NCBI GenBank assembly: GCA_015066345.1
Contig: SVOQ01000005.1
Location: 1 to 64,000, forward strand
Direction of reading: 5' to 3'
DNA length: 64,000 nucleotides
Source: Oscillospiraceae bacterium
GTDB lineage: Bacteria > Bacillota > Clostridia > Oscillospirales > Acutalibacteraceae
Positions within the stretch are counted from its first letter, which is position 1. Each line of letters begins with the position of its first letter. Below are positions 45,387 through 54,624 of the stretch, one piece after another. The notes below the pieces were generated by a model, which had not been told where the DNA came from, searched no databases, and saw only the letters and a program-made list of their open reading frames with translations. The position numbers were made by a program, and so were the translations under genes.

Positions 45387-46457
45387 ATGAAAACTTTAAA
45401 AGCCGCAGTTATAGGTGTGGGTGGCATATCTAACGAGCATATTAACGGATATATTAAAAATCCCAATGTTGAACTCTATGCCTTCTGCGATATTAATGAG
45501 AAACAACTTAAATATATGGCGGAAAAATACGGTATTCCCCAGGAACGTTGCTTCCTCGACAAGGACGAAATGTTAAAGGCTTTACCCGAAATTGATATTG
45601 TAAGTGTTACAACCTGGAACTCCGCTCATGCCGAGTGTACTATTGCAGCCCTTAACGCGGGTAAGGATGTTATCTGCGAAAAGCCTATGGCAATGAATAC
45701 TGCCGAGGCAGAGGCAATGCTTGAAGCCGCTAAAAAGAACGGCAGACATCTTCAGATTGGTTTCGTTCGTCGTTATGGTAACGATGCGGATGTTATGCGT
45801 GATTTTATTGATGCGGGTAAATTCGGCGAGATTTATTATGCTAAGGCTACATATTTACGTCGTAATGGTAATCCCGGCGGTTGGTTCGGCGATAAATCCC
45901 GTTCAGGTGGCGGACCTCTTATAGATTTGGGCGTTCACGTTATTGACCTTTCAAGATACCTTTGCGGTAATCCCAAGCCCGTTTCAGTTTACGGTGCAAC
46001 ATTCCGGAAATTATTTAACAGACCCGACATAAAAACAGGTAAGGGTTACACATCTGTTTCTGCAGGTGAAAATGATATCTGTGACGTTGAGGACCTTGCA
46101 ACTGCTCTTATTCGTTTTGATAACGGATTTGTTCTTTCCGTTGAAGCAAGTTTCTCTCTCAATATTAAAAACGGTGAGGGTAATATTCAGTTCTTCGGTA
46201 CAAAAGCGGGTGCTAAACTCGACCCTCAGGTTGAAATTTTTACAGATGAAAACGGATATCTCGTTGATTTAAGCTTCAATAATGATACAAGCCTTTCATT
46301 TGACGGTCTTTTCTGTCGTGAAATCAATCATTTTGTTGACTGCGTATTGAACGGTACACCTTGTATTGCTCCCGCAGAGGATGGCGTTGAAATTATGAAA
46401 ATACTTGACGCTATTTATGAATCTGCAAGAACGGGTCACGAGGTAGTTATCGGTTAA
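45387..46457 (+). CDS. Gfo/Idh/MocA-family NAD(P)-dependent oxidoreductase
   Basis: 356 aa from ATG 45387, with GGAGG 8 bases upstream. Rossmann start KAAVIGVGGISNEHINGY; the EKPMAMNTAEAEAML motif with the catalytic Lys; GGGPLIDLGVHVIDLSRYL in the C-terminal half. Such enzymes act on sugars or inositols. No sugar-transport operon is adjacent, so substrate is unknown. Its TAA overlaps the next ATG by one base, so the two genes are coupled. Confidence 0.88.
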   Translation: MKTLKAAVIGVGGISNEHINGYIKNPNVELYAFCDINEKQLKYMAEKYGIPQERCFLDKDEMLKALPEIDIVSVTTWNSAHAECTIAALNAGKDVICEKPMAMNTAEAEAMLEAAKKNGRHLQIGFVRRYGNDADVMRDFIDAGKFGEIYYAKATYLRRNGNPGGWFGDKSRSGGGPLIDLGVHVIDLSRYLCGNPKPVSVYGATFRKLFNRPDIKTGKGYTSVSAGENDICDVEDLATALIRFDNGFVLSVEASFSLNIKNGEGNIQFFGTKAGAKLDPQVEIFTDENGYLVDLSFNNDTSLSFDGLFCREINHFVDCVLNGTPCIAPAEDGVEIMKILDAIYESARTGHEVVIG

Positions 46458-46990
46458 TGAAAAAAGCGAAAATCACCGCTCTTTGCGGTATGATAACGGC
46501 TATATCCGTTGTTTTGATGCTTGCGTCAACTCTTTTGCCGGTGCTTATGTATGTTTTACCGATAGTCACAAGTATCGGTGTGTTACTTGTAAGCGAGTTC
46601 GCAGGTAAAAAATGGGCTTTCGGTGTTTATTTTTCAACTGCGGTACTTTCAATGATTCTTCTTACGGATAAGGAAACAGCCCTTACTTATACAATGTTTT
46701 TCGGGTATTACCCGATTATAAAAAGCCTGTTCGAAAAACTTCCGCGTGTTTTGTCGCGAGTGCTTAAAACACTTGTTTTTAACTTAGCGGCGGTGGGTAT
46801 AGGTTTTCTTGGTGTGTGGCTTTTCGGAGTATCAGGGGAGGAGTATACGGAGTTGGGGGAATTCACTATTCCTTTACTTCTTATCCTTGCTAACGTAACG
46901 TTTATAATGTACGATTACGCTATTTCTAAAAACTATGTGTTAATAGACCGTATTGCCCGAAAAATCAAAGAAAAAATGAGAATGAAATAA
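46457..46990 (+). CDS. Small polytopic membrane protein
   Basis: 177 aa with five predicted membrane segments (ITALCGMITAISVVLMLAS; VLPIVTSIGVLLVSEF; VYFSTAVLSMILL; VFNLAAVGIGFLGVWLFG; TIPLLLILANVTFIMYDY) and a basic tail KEKMRMK. Size and layout resemble S components of ECF vitamin transporters, but no ligand motif is certain and no ECF ATPase genes are nearby. Translation is coupled to the Gfo/Idh gene. Confidence 0.65.
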   Translation: MKKAKITALCGMITAISVVLMLASTLLPVLMYVLPIVTSIGVLLVSEFAGKKWAFGVYFSTAVLSMILLTDKETALTYTMFFGYYPIIKSLFEKLPRVLSRVLKTLVFNLAAVGIGFLGVWLFGVSGEEYTELGEFTIPLLLILANVTFIMYDYAISKNYVLIDRIARKIKEKMRMK

Positions 46991-47082
46991 TAATTATCTG
47001 AACATCAAGCCGTAGGGATTTACGTATCCTTTATGGCTTGTTGTATTTTTAACAAAAATAGCTAATTATGGTTCATTTTCTA

Positions 47083-47112
47083 TTGACAAAGTATGGCAAA
47101 AAAAGTTATACT
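47083..47112 (+). promoter_or_regulatory. Promoter of the epimerase pair
   Basis: TTGACA (47083-47088), 18-base spacer, TATACT (47107-47112); leader of about 33 bases with GGAGG. Confidence 0.7.
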
Positions 47113-47151
47113 TTATTTGTATGGATATTTTAGAAAACGGAGGTAATACCT

Positions 47152-48663
47152 ATGCAGAAAAAGACAGTTGCTCTTACCGGCTCCTCAGGTACAATGGGTT
47201 GGGAAGGTTTTAAAGAGCTCTATGCCAGAAAAAATGAATTCAACATCGTTGTTCTTAACAGAGACAGTGAAAAGAACAGAAAGAAATTTGCAGCTTACGA
47301 AAACGACCCTGCAGTAAGATTGGTTTGGGGTGACCTTACTAATTATGATGATGTTCTTGAAATGGTAAACGGTGCCGATTACGTGCTTCACGTTGGCGGT
47401 ATGGTTTCACCCGCTGCTGACTACTATCCCGTTAAAACTCAGAAAACAAACGTTGCTGCTGCTCAGAATATTGTTAACGCAGTTAAGGCTCAGCCCGACC
47501 CTGACGCTGTTAAAGTTGTTTACATAGGTACAGTTGCTGAGACAGGCGACAGAAACGCTCCCATTCACTGGGGTAGAACAGGTGACCCCCTTAAGGTTAG
47601 TGTTTATGACCACTACGCTATCAGTAAAATTAAAGCTGAAGCAGTATTTGCTGAATCCGGACTTAAGCATTGGGTATCTCTCCGTCAGTCGGGTATTCTT
47701 TACCCCGCAATCCTTAAGAATCTTGAGCCTATTATGTATCACGTACCGATTAACGGTATGCTCGAATGGGCTACTGTTGAAGATTCAGGTCGTCTTCTTG
47801 CAAATGTTTGCGGTGACGATATCCCCGAAGAATTCTGGAGAAGATTCTACAACATCGGTTCCGGTGAAGAATACAGAATTACAAACTACGAGTTCGAAGA
47901 ACTTCTTCTCGGTACACTTGGTCTCGGTTCACCCAAGAAACTCTTTGACCCCCATTGGTTCACAACCCGTAACTTCCACGGTCAGTGGTACTATGACGGT
48001 GACGAACTCGAGAAATATTGTCATTTCCGTGCAAATATTCCTGTTAAGGATTATTTCAAGAGTATGATGAACAATGTTGAGTCTTACTACAAATTAGCAT
48101 TCCTTGCAAAGCCCTTTGCACCTATTCTCAAGAAACTCTGGATGAAGAAAATCGCAGAGACTCCCGAATACGGTACACTCTGGTGGGCAGAGAATAAAGT
48201 TGATGTAAGAATGACTGCTTACTACGGCAGTATGGAAGAATACGAGAAACTTCCCAGAAAGTGGGAGGATTTCGATATCGTTATTCCCGCTAAGCAGACA
48301 ACCGCAGATGACGTTGTTGTTCTTGACCACGGTTATGATGAGAAAAAGCCCTTCGATTCTCTTACTATCGAAGACCTTCAGAAGGCTGCTGAATTCAGAG
48401 GCGGTAAATGTCTTGCAACAGAAATCGTTGATATGTATACTCCCGTTAAATGGGTAAGTGCAAGAGGTACTGAGTTCGAAATGTCACCCAACCTTGTTCT
48501 TAAGGGTGGTCATTGGTGTCCTGCTGAACTTCCCTGGCCCTGGAAATATGACGAGGAAGCAAGAATCAACCCGTTCTTCGCACAGGTTTGGGACCGTAAA
48601 GGTGAAGATAACGTATATGGTCCTGAAATTTTTGATAACTTTAAGGAGAAGGTTACAGAATGA
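47152..48663 (+). CDS. NAD-dependent epimerase/dehydratase with long C-terminal extension
   Basis: 503 aa. Extended SDR fold in about 1-290: TVALTGSSGTMGWEGF (cofactor loop), YVLHVGGMVSPAAD, and YDHYAISKIKAE (catalytic Tyr-Lys). Residues about 300-503 are an extra region with no family recognised; it is rich in Trp and Tyr (GTLWWAENKVDVRMTAYYGS, GGHWCPAELPWPWKYD). Substrate unknown. Codon use is strongly biased like the glycolytic genes, suggesting high expression. Overlaps the next gene by 4 bases. Confidence 0.78.
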   Translation: MQKKTVALTGSSGTMGWEGFKELYARKNEFNIVVLNRDSEKNRKKFAAYENDPAVRLVWGDLTNYDDVLEMVNGADYVLHVGGMVSPAADYYPVKTQKTNVAAAQNIVNAVKAQPDPDAVKVVYIGTVAETGDRNAPIHWGRTGDPLKVSVYDHYAISKIKAEAVFAESGLKHWVSLRQSGILYPAILKNLEPIMYHVPINGMLEWATVEDSGRLLANVCGDDIPEEFWRRFYNIGSGEEYRITNYEFEELLLGTLGLGSPKKLFDPHWFTTRNFHGQWYYDGDELEKYCHFRANIPVKDYFKSMMNNVESYYKLAFLAKPFAPILKKLWMKKIAETPEYGTLWWAENKVDVRMTAYYGSMEEYEKLPRKWEDFDIVIPAKQTTADDVVVLDHGYDEKKPFDSLTIEDLQKAAEFRGGKCLATEIVDMYTPVKWVSARGTEFEMSPNLVLKGGHWCPAELPWPWKYDEEARINPFFAQVWDRKGEDNVYGPEIFDNFKEKVTE

Positions 48664-49679
48664 AAGTATTTATGATTGGCGGTACAGGACTTCTTGGTTG
48701 TGAAGCCGCACGTATATTTATCGAAAGAGGACACGAGGTAACAAGTGTTGCTCTTCCTCCGCTTCCCGAAGGAGCACCCATTCCTGAGGAGATGAAGCTT
48801 GAATTTTGTAATATTTACGAAAAATCAGACGATGAAATCCGCGAAATGCTCAAAGGTCAGGATTGCTTCGTTTTCGCAGCAGGTATCGACGAGCGTGTTG
48901 AATTCCCTGCACCCGTTTACGATGCATATTACAGATACAATATTCAACCCCTTGAGAGAATTCTTCCTCTTTGTAAAGAGGTTGGTGTTAAGAGTGCGGT
49001 TATCCTCGGTTCTTATTTCTCATATCTTGCAAAACAGCGTCCCGATATGAAGCTTACCGAAAAACATCCCTACATCAGAAGCAGAATCGATCAGGAAAAT
49101 GTTGCATTCTCCTTTGCTGATGATAATTTTGATGTATCAGTTCTTGAACTTCCCTATATTTTCGGTACTCAGCCCGGCAGAAAGCCCGTTTGGGTTATCC
49201 TTATCGAGCAGATTAAGAGAATGGATAAACTTCCCTTCACAATGTATCCCGGTGGCGGTACTGCTATGCTTACAGTACGTCAGGTTGGTGAGGTTATTGT
49301 TGGTGCTGCCGAGCAGTCAAAAGGTGCAAAGGCATGGCCCATCAGTATGTATAACCTTACTTGGAAAGAATTCCTTAAAATTGTTTATGCCGCAAGAGGT
49401 ATGGGCGAGAATCGTAAAATTATCAGCGTAGCTCCCTGGATGATGAGAATGGGTCTCGGCGGAGTTAAAAAGGAATATGCCGCTAAGGGTATTGAAAGCG
49501 GTATTGATGTTGACGGACTTGCAGATATTATGGACGTTAACCTCTTCATTCCCGACCGTTTCGCTAAAGAACTCGGTGCAACTGATGACGATATTAAATC
49601 CGCAATCTTCGATTCAATCAAAGTTTCTCAGGCATCATACGATGGCACAGTTAAACTTCTTGAAATGAAGGGCGAATAA
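48660..49679 (+). CDS. NAD-dependent epimerase/dehydratase
   Basis: 339 aa. Extended SDR-like: KVFMIGGTGLLGCEAARIF (cofactor loop), DCFVFAAGIDERVEFPAP, and VLELPYIFGTQPGRKP. The classical YxxxK is not obvious, so the active site may be altered. Translation is coupled to the previous gene, so the two probably act on the same compound. A terminator follows directly. Confidence 0.78.
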   Translation: MKVFMIGGTGLLGCEAARIFIERGHEVTSVALPPLPEGAPIPEEMKLEFCNIYEKSDDEIREMLKGQDCFVFAAGIDERVEFPAPVYDAYYRYNIQPLERILPLCKEVGVKSAVILGSYFSYLAKQRPDMKLTEKHPYIRSRIDQENVAFSFADDNFDVSVLELPYIFGTQPGRKPVWVILIEQIKRMDKLPFTMYPGGGTAMLTVRQVGEVIVGAAEQSKGAKAWPISMYNLTWKEFLKIVYAARGMGENRKIISVAPWMMRMGLGGVKKEYAAKGIESGIDVDGLADIMDVNLFIPDRFAKELGATDDDIKSAIFDSIKVSQASYDGTVKLLEMKGE

Positions 49680-49690
49680 TTAATTTTAAA

Positions 49691-49718
49691 ACCGTCTGCG
49701 AAAGCAGGCGGTTTTTTT
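49691..49718 (+). terminator. Terminator of the epimerase pair
   Basis: ACCGTCTGC / GCAGGCGGT stem (one wobble), GAAA loop, then TTTTTT. Confidence 0.9.
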
Positions 49719-49806
49719 AATGCAAAATTCATATTTTTATGTCAAAAACCAACTTTTCCAACACTATATAACAGAGGGTGAATTTTATCATAAATTAAAC
49801 TAAATA

Positions 49807-49835
49807 TTGAATTATTATGATATTTATGCTAATAT
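49807..49835 (+). promoter_or_regulatory. Promoter of the structured RNA
   Basis: TTGAAT (49807-49812), 17-base spacer, TAATAT (49830-49835) with TGC before it (extended -10). The predicted start at 49841-49842 coincides with the 5' end of the RNA closing stem. Confidence 0.75.
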
Positions 49836-49840
49836 TAAAA

Positions 49841-50035
49841 GCGCCAAACTAATTAAATATGTAAAGTAGTATTTTTCCCATGGGGATAGTATACCTTTTT
49901 TTTCTAAATCCGAATGAATTTGATAAAAACGCAAATTCTATTATGACGGATTTGGAAAAATACTTGCATAATTAGTTTGGCGACTATCGGAGTTTGCGTT
50001 TTTTGTGCGTCTGCTTCGGTGGGCGCACTTTTTAT
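49841..50035 (+). ncRNA. Structured RNA of about 195 nt, class not assigned
   Basis: A perfect 14-bp closing stem pairs CGCCAAACTAATTA (49842) with TAATTAGTTTGGCG (49969). Inside it, GTATTTTTCC pairs with GGAAAAATAC (10 bp), AAATCCG with CGGATTT (7 bp), and GAATTT with AAATTC at the tip. A 27-base one-sided bulge (49879-49905) holds GTATAC and a run of eight T. The tip sequence AAAAACGCAAA is a perfect 11-base complement of TTTGCGTTTTT (49993-50003), downstream of the closing stem, giving a pseudoknot or a switch. It ends in a GTGCGTCTGC-TTCG-GTGGGCGCAC hairpin followed by TTTTTATTT. Promoter, stem and terminator line up, so this is very likely a real RNA gene. 6S RNA and the raiA motif are worth testing. 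Confidence 0.75.
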
Positions 50036-50667
50036 TTGCAATAAAATGACACAATGTGTTTATACTTTGTTCATAAATTTGCGACATGGATGTATAGTCT
50101 GTATTTTATAATTTAAACAGAATGAAATAGCAGGTATGTGCGAAGCCCATCATCCCTGTTTCATCTGTGATGAAATAGGGACGGCAGGGACCACCATCAC
50201 GCTAAGCAGATGTTTGTTCTACCTCTCTGGCCTAAGAGAGGGGGACCGCCCTGCAATATTTGCCTTTTTGTAATTGGTGCTAAACGTGCCGGTAGTTATA
50301 TTTAAAAATACCGTCTGACGGAGCGGTGGAGAGTTCCCAACGCGTAAGCGTTGTTGAATCCTAAGATTCAATTGTAATAAATTTACCTTATCGATAAAGC
50401 AAATAAGAACAATAATTCTATCACTAAAAAACAAAAACTTAATAACAGAAACTTTATGTCAATGGAAGCGATGCTTCCACGATGCTGACGCATCGGAAAC
50501 TCTCCACCACCCGATAAAAACTATCCGTTTATTAAATTTTAGTCTCGCTTTTTGATAATTGTAAGAGGAAAATTAATTAAAAGGTGGTCCCCCTCTCTAA
50601 AGTTAGAGAGGTAGAACAAACCACAACTTTTTAAAAATATACAAACAAATTTCAGGAGGTAAAACAA
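50036..50667. repeat. Repeat-rich intergenic block before the protease gene
   Basis: No gene is visible. Elements of the GGGGGACC-GGTGG family occur at 50130-50340 (plus orientation, with CCTCTCT-ggccta-AGAGAGG) and 50490-50625 (inverted, GGTGGTCCCCCTCTCT). Between them are small perfect hairpins: TTTCATC/GATGAAA, AACGC/GCGTT, TTGAATC/GATTCAA, GGAAGC/GCTTCC, CGATGC/GCATCG. The last 20 bases carry the CAGGAGG ribosome site of the next gene. Confidence 0.6.
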
Positions 50668-53600
50668 ATGAAGAAAACAATAAGTACTATTTTATGTATA
50701 TCTTTACTCGCATCAATAATCTGCATTCCTGTATCAGCAACGGAAGAAGTAGTTATTTCAGAAAGCATAGAAGAATTCTGCGAAGATGTAAATGAAATGG
50801 TAACAGAATATAGCGATTCCGAATTTGTTACCCCCGAGTTTATTGATGAGCAACCCTCGGAGGATGCTGATGAAAACATTGAAATCAACTATTGCCCCCG
50901 CCTTATAGTTCAGTCCGACAAACCTATTGATACATATAACGCCATTGATGTTGTAAGCGGTTTCTTTAATTTCTATATTCTTCAATTTGAAAATGAAAAA
51001 GATACCAACTGTGCATACGAGCAATATAAAAATAATCCTGATATTATTTCCGTTGAATATGATATTTCGTATGATGCTGTGTTAGGAACAACATCATCGG
51101 AAACTGTTGAAAATAAAGAATTCACATACGAGGATTATAAAAACGGGTGGTATCTCGAGGCAACGGGAATGGATTTGGTTTTGGAAAAATACAAAAACCA
51201 AAACTTACCAAAAGTCATTGTAGCTGTTGTCGACACTGGAGTGGATTTAAATTGCAAATATTTACAAGACATATTAATACCGACAGGTTTCAACAATGCT
51301 GGCGACGGTGATGAAAATTCAGAACAAGATTATGACGGACATGGAACTATGGTTTCAAGCGTTATTGCCAATTGTACAACAGATAATGTTAAAATATCAA
51401 ATTATCGTTGTATAAAAAAAGGTGGCAAAATTGAAAGTTTAGTTCTTGCTTGTTCGGCTATTCTTCAAGCAGTAAATGATGGAGCAGATGTGATTAATTG
51501 TAGTTTTATTGCTCCCGGAGAGTTCGACTTAGTACGCGAAACGGTCAAATATGCCTACTCGCAGAATGTTGCAGTTGTTGTTGGTGCAGGTAATTTACCC
51601 AACAATCTAAGTTTAACATCTGCCAATGCATTAAATTCTTCTGAGTTTACTATTACTGTAGGTGCATACAACAAGTTGGGTGTACCATCTGCGTTTACTG
51701 CATATGGTGAGCCTGTAGATATTTTAGCACCTGGTGAAAATATACCTGTGTTATCTTTAAATGATACAGTAGTTTTGTCAAGCGGAACGTCTTTTTCATC
51801 GCCAATTGTTACAAGTATATATGCCATGTTTTATGCAACTCACCAGATAGCATCTTTTGCAGAGCGTTTTCGTGCAGTAGAAGGTTGTGGCTCGGCAATA
51901 AGCACAAAATATGTTTCTGGTTATTTTGGTAGTGGCATTGCTGATTCATTGAAACTATTTGAAATCAATACAGTAGAAGAACCTCGATTTAGTCTGGAAG
52001 AAGGTAAACATATCGGTGAAATCAATCTTGAATTATTCTGTGAGGATGGAGCTGAGATTATCTATACGACAGATCAAACGTATCCATCATTAACAAATGG
52101 AACAAGATACACCGAACCGATTAGTGTTGTGGATGAGGAAGTGTGTATTCGAGCAGTTGCATATAAAGGTACAAAACGAAGCAGTTATGTTTACAAGAAG
52201 TTTTTTGCAGTGACTCCAGGAAATGATAATATGTTTACTATTAACAAAGATGGTGTCATTACCGAATATAAAGGTAACGCAAAGTATCTTAAAATCCCCG
52301 AGGTTATAAATGGTATAAAAGTGATAGATATATCTTCATATAGTGGATTTGATAAGGCAGAACTTTACGGTGTTATTCTTCCGGACACCATGAAATATCT
52401 TGGCTGGACGGTAGAAAGTTATGAGCGTTATACTACTACTGATGAGCAAATAGGTGCTTTTAATGATAATCAAACGTTAGAATTTATTATAGGTAATGGA
52501 ATAAAAACTGTAGGTTATTATGGTGTGTCTTTTCTTCCTCAACTTAAGGAGGTGGAGTTTCCAAATTGCGAAGAAATTATGTGTTCCGGTTTTTATCAAT
52601 CTGGTTTAGTTGGTGCGGAATTCCCCAAAGTAAAAAAAATTGATAATGAAGCTTTTTACGAAAATGAGCGTTTGCGTGAAATATATTTACCGGAATGTGA
52701 AGAAATGGGATATGGGGTTTTTGATGGTAACAATGTTTTAAGAATTCTTTACTCCCCCAATATAAACTTTATGGATAAACAACAATTTGTTGATAATATC
52801 TTTACTTTGGATAATCCAGGAGCTAGTAAACGTGTTCTCAGTGAGTGTACACGAATAAGTAATATTGATTTACCTTCAATGGAAACTATTGGAAGTGATT
52901 TTTTTAATAGGTCGGCTATTAAAGAACTTTATTTGTCAAATGTAAAATACATATACGATTTACCAAACACACTAAATATAAATAGTTCTCATTATGGTGA
53001 TTATTATTTACCGGTAACTGTATCTCTTACCTTACCCTCAACTCTAAAATACTGTGTCCCTGCAACAGACTACAAAAACGAATTTATCGAATATGTAGTT
53101 TACGGCACAGCAAGTGAAGAAAACTATGCTAAACAATGGGCAGAGGAAAATGGCATTAAGTTCATTAACCTATCTCAAGAAACTGCTATTGTTGAGGATG
53201 TTGAGCCCATTTGGGATAAATATTCATACGAGCCACTTGAGTTTGATGCAAGAGGATTTAACCGAACCTATCAGTGGTACGGCTCAAAGGATGAAGTTCA
53301 GGGGGATAGCGACGATAAAGCTATAAGCGGAGCTACCGCAAAGACATTTGACCCGGGCGAAGATGCCAAATATCAGTATTATTACTGCAAAATGACGAGT
53401 ACGGATATTGACGGTTCGGGTAATACCTTAAGCACCTTTACCGTCGATAGCTCTATGTGTCAGAACCGATTCCATCTTATGTACGCTAAAGACGATACAT
53501 ATATAGATTTTACTAATAAATATATCTTTACTTTGCAACAGGGACGTATGAATGTGTTGGATATTGTGGGCGTACCCTCAACGACCGATTACTATTATTT

Positions 53601-53877
53601 CCCATCACACGGAATTCTTAAACAGTTTTTCTACGGCACAGGTTCAGCATTTATAATTTACACAAACGGTACTCAGCAGACCAGATATATGATAGTGGTG
53701 CAGGGTGATACCAACGGCGACAGCTTCGTGGATGCTTTGGACGTTGCTGATGTTGAAAAAACCGTCAACGGAAACTACAATCTTTATGATGAATATTACC
53801 TTGCGGCAGACCTTGACTGCGACGAAGGCTTAAGTGTGTCCGATTACCAACAAGTTGTAAACCGCGCGTTGGCATAA
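50668..53877 (+). CDS. Secreted subtilisin-like (S8) protease with LRR region and C-terminal dockerin
   Basis: 1069 aa. Signal peptide to about residue 24 (VSA). Acidic pro-region about 25-165. S8 catalytic domain about 180-420 with Asp189 (VAVVDTGVD), His225 (DGHGT), Asn309 (GAGN) and Ser375 (SSGTSFSSP). Then a chitobiase/Fn3-like module (about 430-510), an LRR-type region (about 540-830), an Ig-like segment, and a type I dockerin at about 1010-1069 with two calcium loops (DTNGDSFVDALD and DLDCDEGLSVSD). The dockerin implies docking onto a cohesin protein, as in a cellulosome-like complex; no cohesin is in the window. Its 5' half is less biased in codon use than its neighbours. Confidence 0.9.
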   Translation: MKKTISTILCISLLASIICIPVSATEEVVISESIEEFCEDVNEMVTEYSDSEFVTPEFIDEQPSEDADENIEINYCPRLIVQSDKPIDTYNAIDVVSGFFNFYILQFENEKDTNCAYEQYKNNPDIISVEYDISYDAVLGTTSSETVENKEFTYEDYKNGWYLEATGMDLVLEKYKNQNLPKVIVAVVDTGVDLNCKYLQDILIPTGFNNAGDGDENSEQDYDGHGTMVSSVIANCTTDNVKISNYRCIKKGGKIESLVLACSAILQAVNDGADVINCSFIAPGEFDLVRETVKYAYSQNVAVVVGAGNLPNNLSLTSANALNSSEFTITVGAYNKLGVPSAFTAYGEPVDILAPGENIPVLSLNDTVVLSSGTSFSSPIVTSIYAMFYATHQIASFAERFRAVEGCGSAISTKYVSGYFGSGIADSLKLFEINTVEEPRFSLEEGKHIGEINLELFCEDGAEIIYTTDQTYPSLTNGTRYTEPISVVDEEVCIRAVAYKGTKRSSYVYKKFFAVTPGNDNMFTINKDGVITEYKGNAKYLKIPEVINGIKVIDISSYSGFDKAELYGVILPDTMKYLGWTVESYERYTTTDEQIGAFNDNQTLEFIIGNGIKTVGYYGVSFLPQLKEVEFPNCEEIMCSGFYQSGLVGAEFPKVKKIDNEAFYENERLREIYLPECEEMGYGVFDGNNVLRILYSPNINFMDKQQFVDNIFTLDNPGASKRVLSECTRISNIDLPSMETIGSDFFNRSAIKELYLSNVKYIYDLPNTLNINSSHYGDYYLPVTVSLTLPSTLKYCVPATDYKNEFIEYVVYGTASEENYAKQWAEENGIKFINLSQETAIVEDVEPIWDKYSYEPLEFDARGFNRTYQWYGSKDEVQGDSDDKAISGATAKTFDPGEDAKYQYYYCKMTSTDIDGSGNTLSTFTVDSSMCQNRFHLMYAKDDTYIDFTNKYIFTLQQGRMNVLDIVGVPSTTDYYYFPSHGILKQFFYGTGSAFIIYTNGTQQTRYMIVVQGDTNGDSFVDALDVADVEKTVNGNYNLYDEYYLAADLDCDEGLSVSDYQQVVNRALA

Positions 53878-54340
53878 AGCGAAGCCTCGCCCTCATGCGT
53901 AAGGAGGAGGGGGGACCACCGTCAGGTGGTGGGAGGTCCTATCATCCCTGTCCGCCTTGGCGGATAGGGAGGGGGCAAGGAACACGACCGCGTCCTGTGG
54001 ACGGAGCAGGGAGTGTGAGTTGGCGTAGCGGTCAAAATCGTTAGCGACGAACAGGAGCGACCAGCGATTTTGGGCACCGCAAGTGGACTTAATATCAGTT
54101 TGTTTATTGATAAAGTTTCAAGCGAGTAACAAACTTTTTTATTTTGGTGGTGGGTAGTTCTCTTACCTTTAGTTGCCTGTTGGTTAGAAGAGCCGTAAGG
54201 TACGCATCTATGCGTACCGCAAAAGATAAAGCTCATCTTTGCAGTGTGTTGTATAGTAAAACTTGCTATCCTTACTCGCGGGACGGATAGATCCGTCCCT
54301 TACAGCGTTTTGTTGTTCTATCCGACCGAAGAATATTGGT
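53878..54340. repeat. Repeat-rich block after the protease gene
   Basis: Begins with a GGGGGACC-GGTGG element (GAGGAGGGGGGACC, palindrome ACCGTCAGGTGGT, GGGAGGTCCT; 53878-53943), then ATCATCCCTGTCCGCC-ttg-GGCGGATAGGGAGGG and further short inverted repeats such as GTCCTGTGGAC. The right end (54145-54165) carries GGTGGTGGGTAGTTCT. Two open frames cross the block in opposite directions but follow the repeats and show no gene features. Confidence 0.55.
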
Positions 54341-54358
54341 TAGTGAACTACTTATTAT

Positions 54359-54510
54359 ACCCTTCGGGTGCGATATACCTACGGTGCGATATATCTGACG
54401 ATGCGATATGTACTTCGTACGCGATATGTTTCGCTTCGCGAAACGCGAATATAATTCGGCACGAAGTGCCCCATTAATTACGCATTACGAATTACGCATT
54501 ACGAATTATA
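54359..54510. repeat. ATATCGC hairpin array, copy B (inverted)
   Basis: Inverted counterpart of 510-660. Five hairpins ACCC/GGGT, ACC/GGT, ATC/GAT, GTAC/GTAC, GTTTCGC/GCGAAAC are separated by four GCGATAT spacers (54370, 54386, 54403, 54421), followed by GGCAC/GTGCC and two 14-base tandem units ATTACGCATTACGA. Compared with copy A, three differences lie in loops, one changes a stem pair to G-T, and none breaks a stem. Upstream of spoIIID. Confidence 0.75.
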
Positions 54511-54561
54511 ATCGGCTTTGCCCCGAAACTTGCCACTTGAAATTTTCAATTTAGTCTTTCT

Positions 54562-54593
54562 GTCATAAACTCATTAACCGTACTCATATACTT
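54562..54593 (+). promoter_or_regulatory. Possible sigma-E promoter of spoIIID
   Basis: GTCATAAA (54562-54569), 15-base gap, CATATACTT (54585-54593) resembles the sigma-E consensus, which drives spoIIID in Bacillus. The match is partial. Confidence 0.4.
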
Positions 54594-54624
54594 GTATAGA
54601 ACTCATTCAGGAGGGAATACGAGT

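Noticed and set aside
53922-54477. Two frames of 104 and 77 codons in the block after the protease
   Set aside because: They consist of the GGGGGACC-GGTGG repeats and related palindromes; no ribosome sites and no homology recognised.
50036-54510. Mobile element carrying the subtilisin-dockerin gene
   Set aside because: Repeats flank the gene in both orientations, but no transposase, integrase or matching terminal repeats were found.
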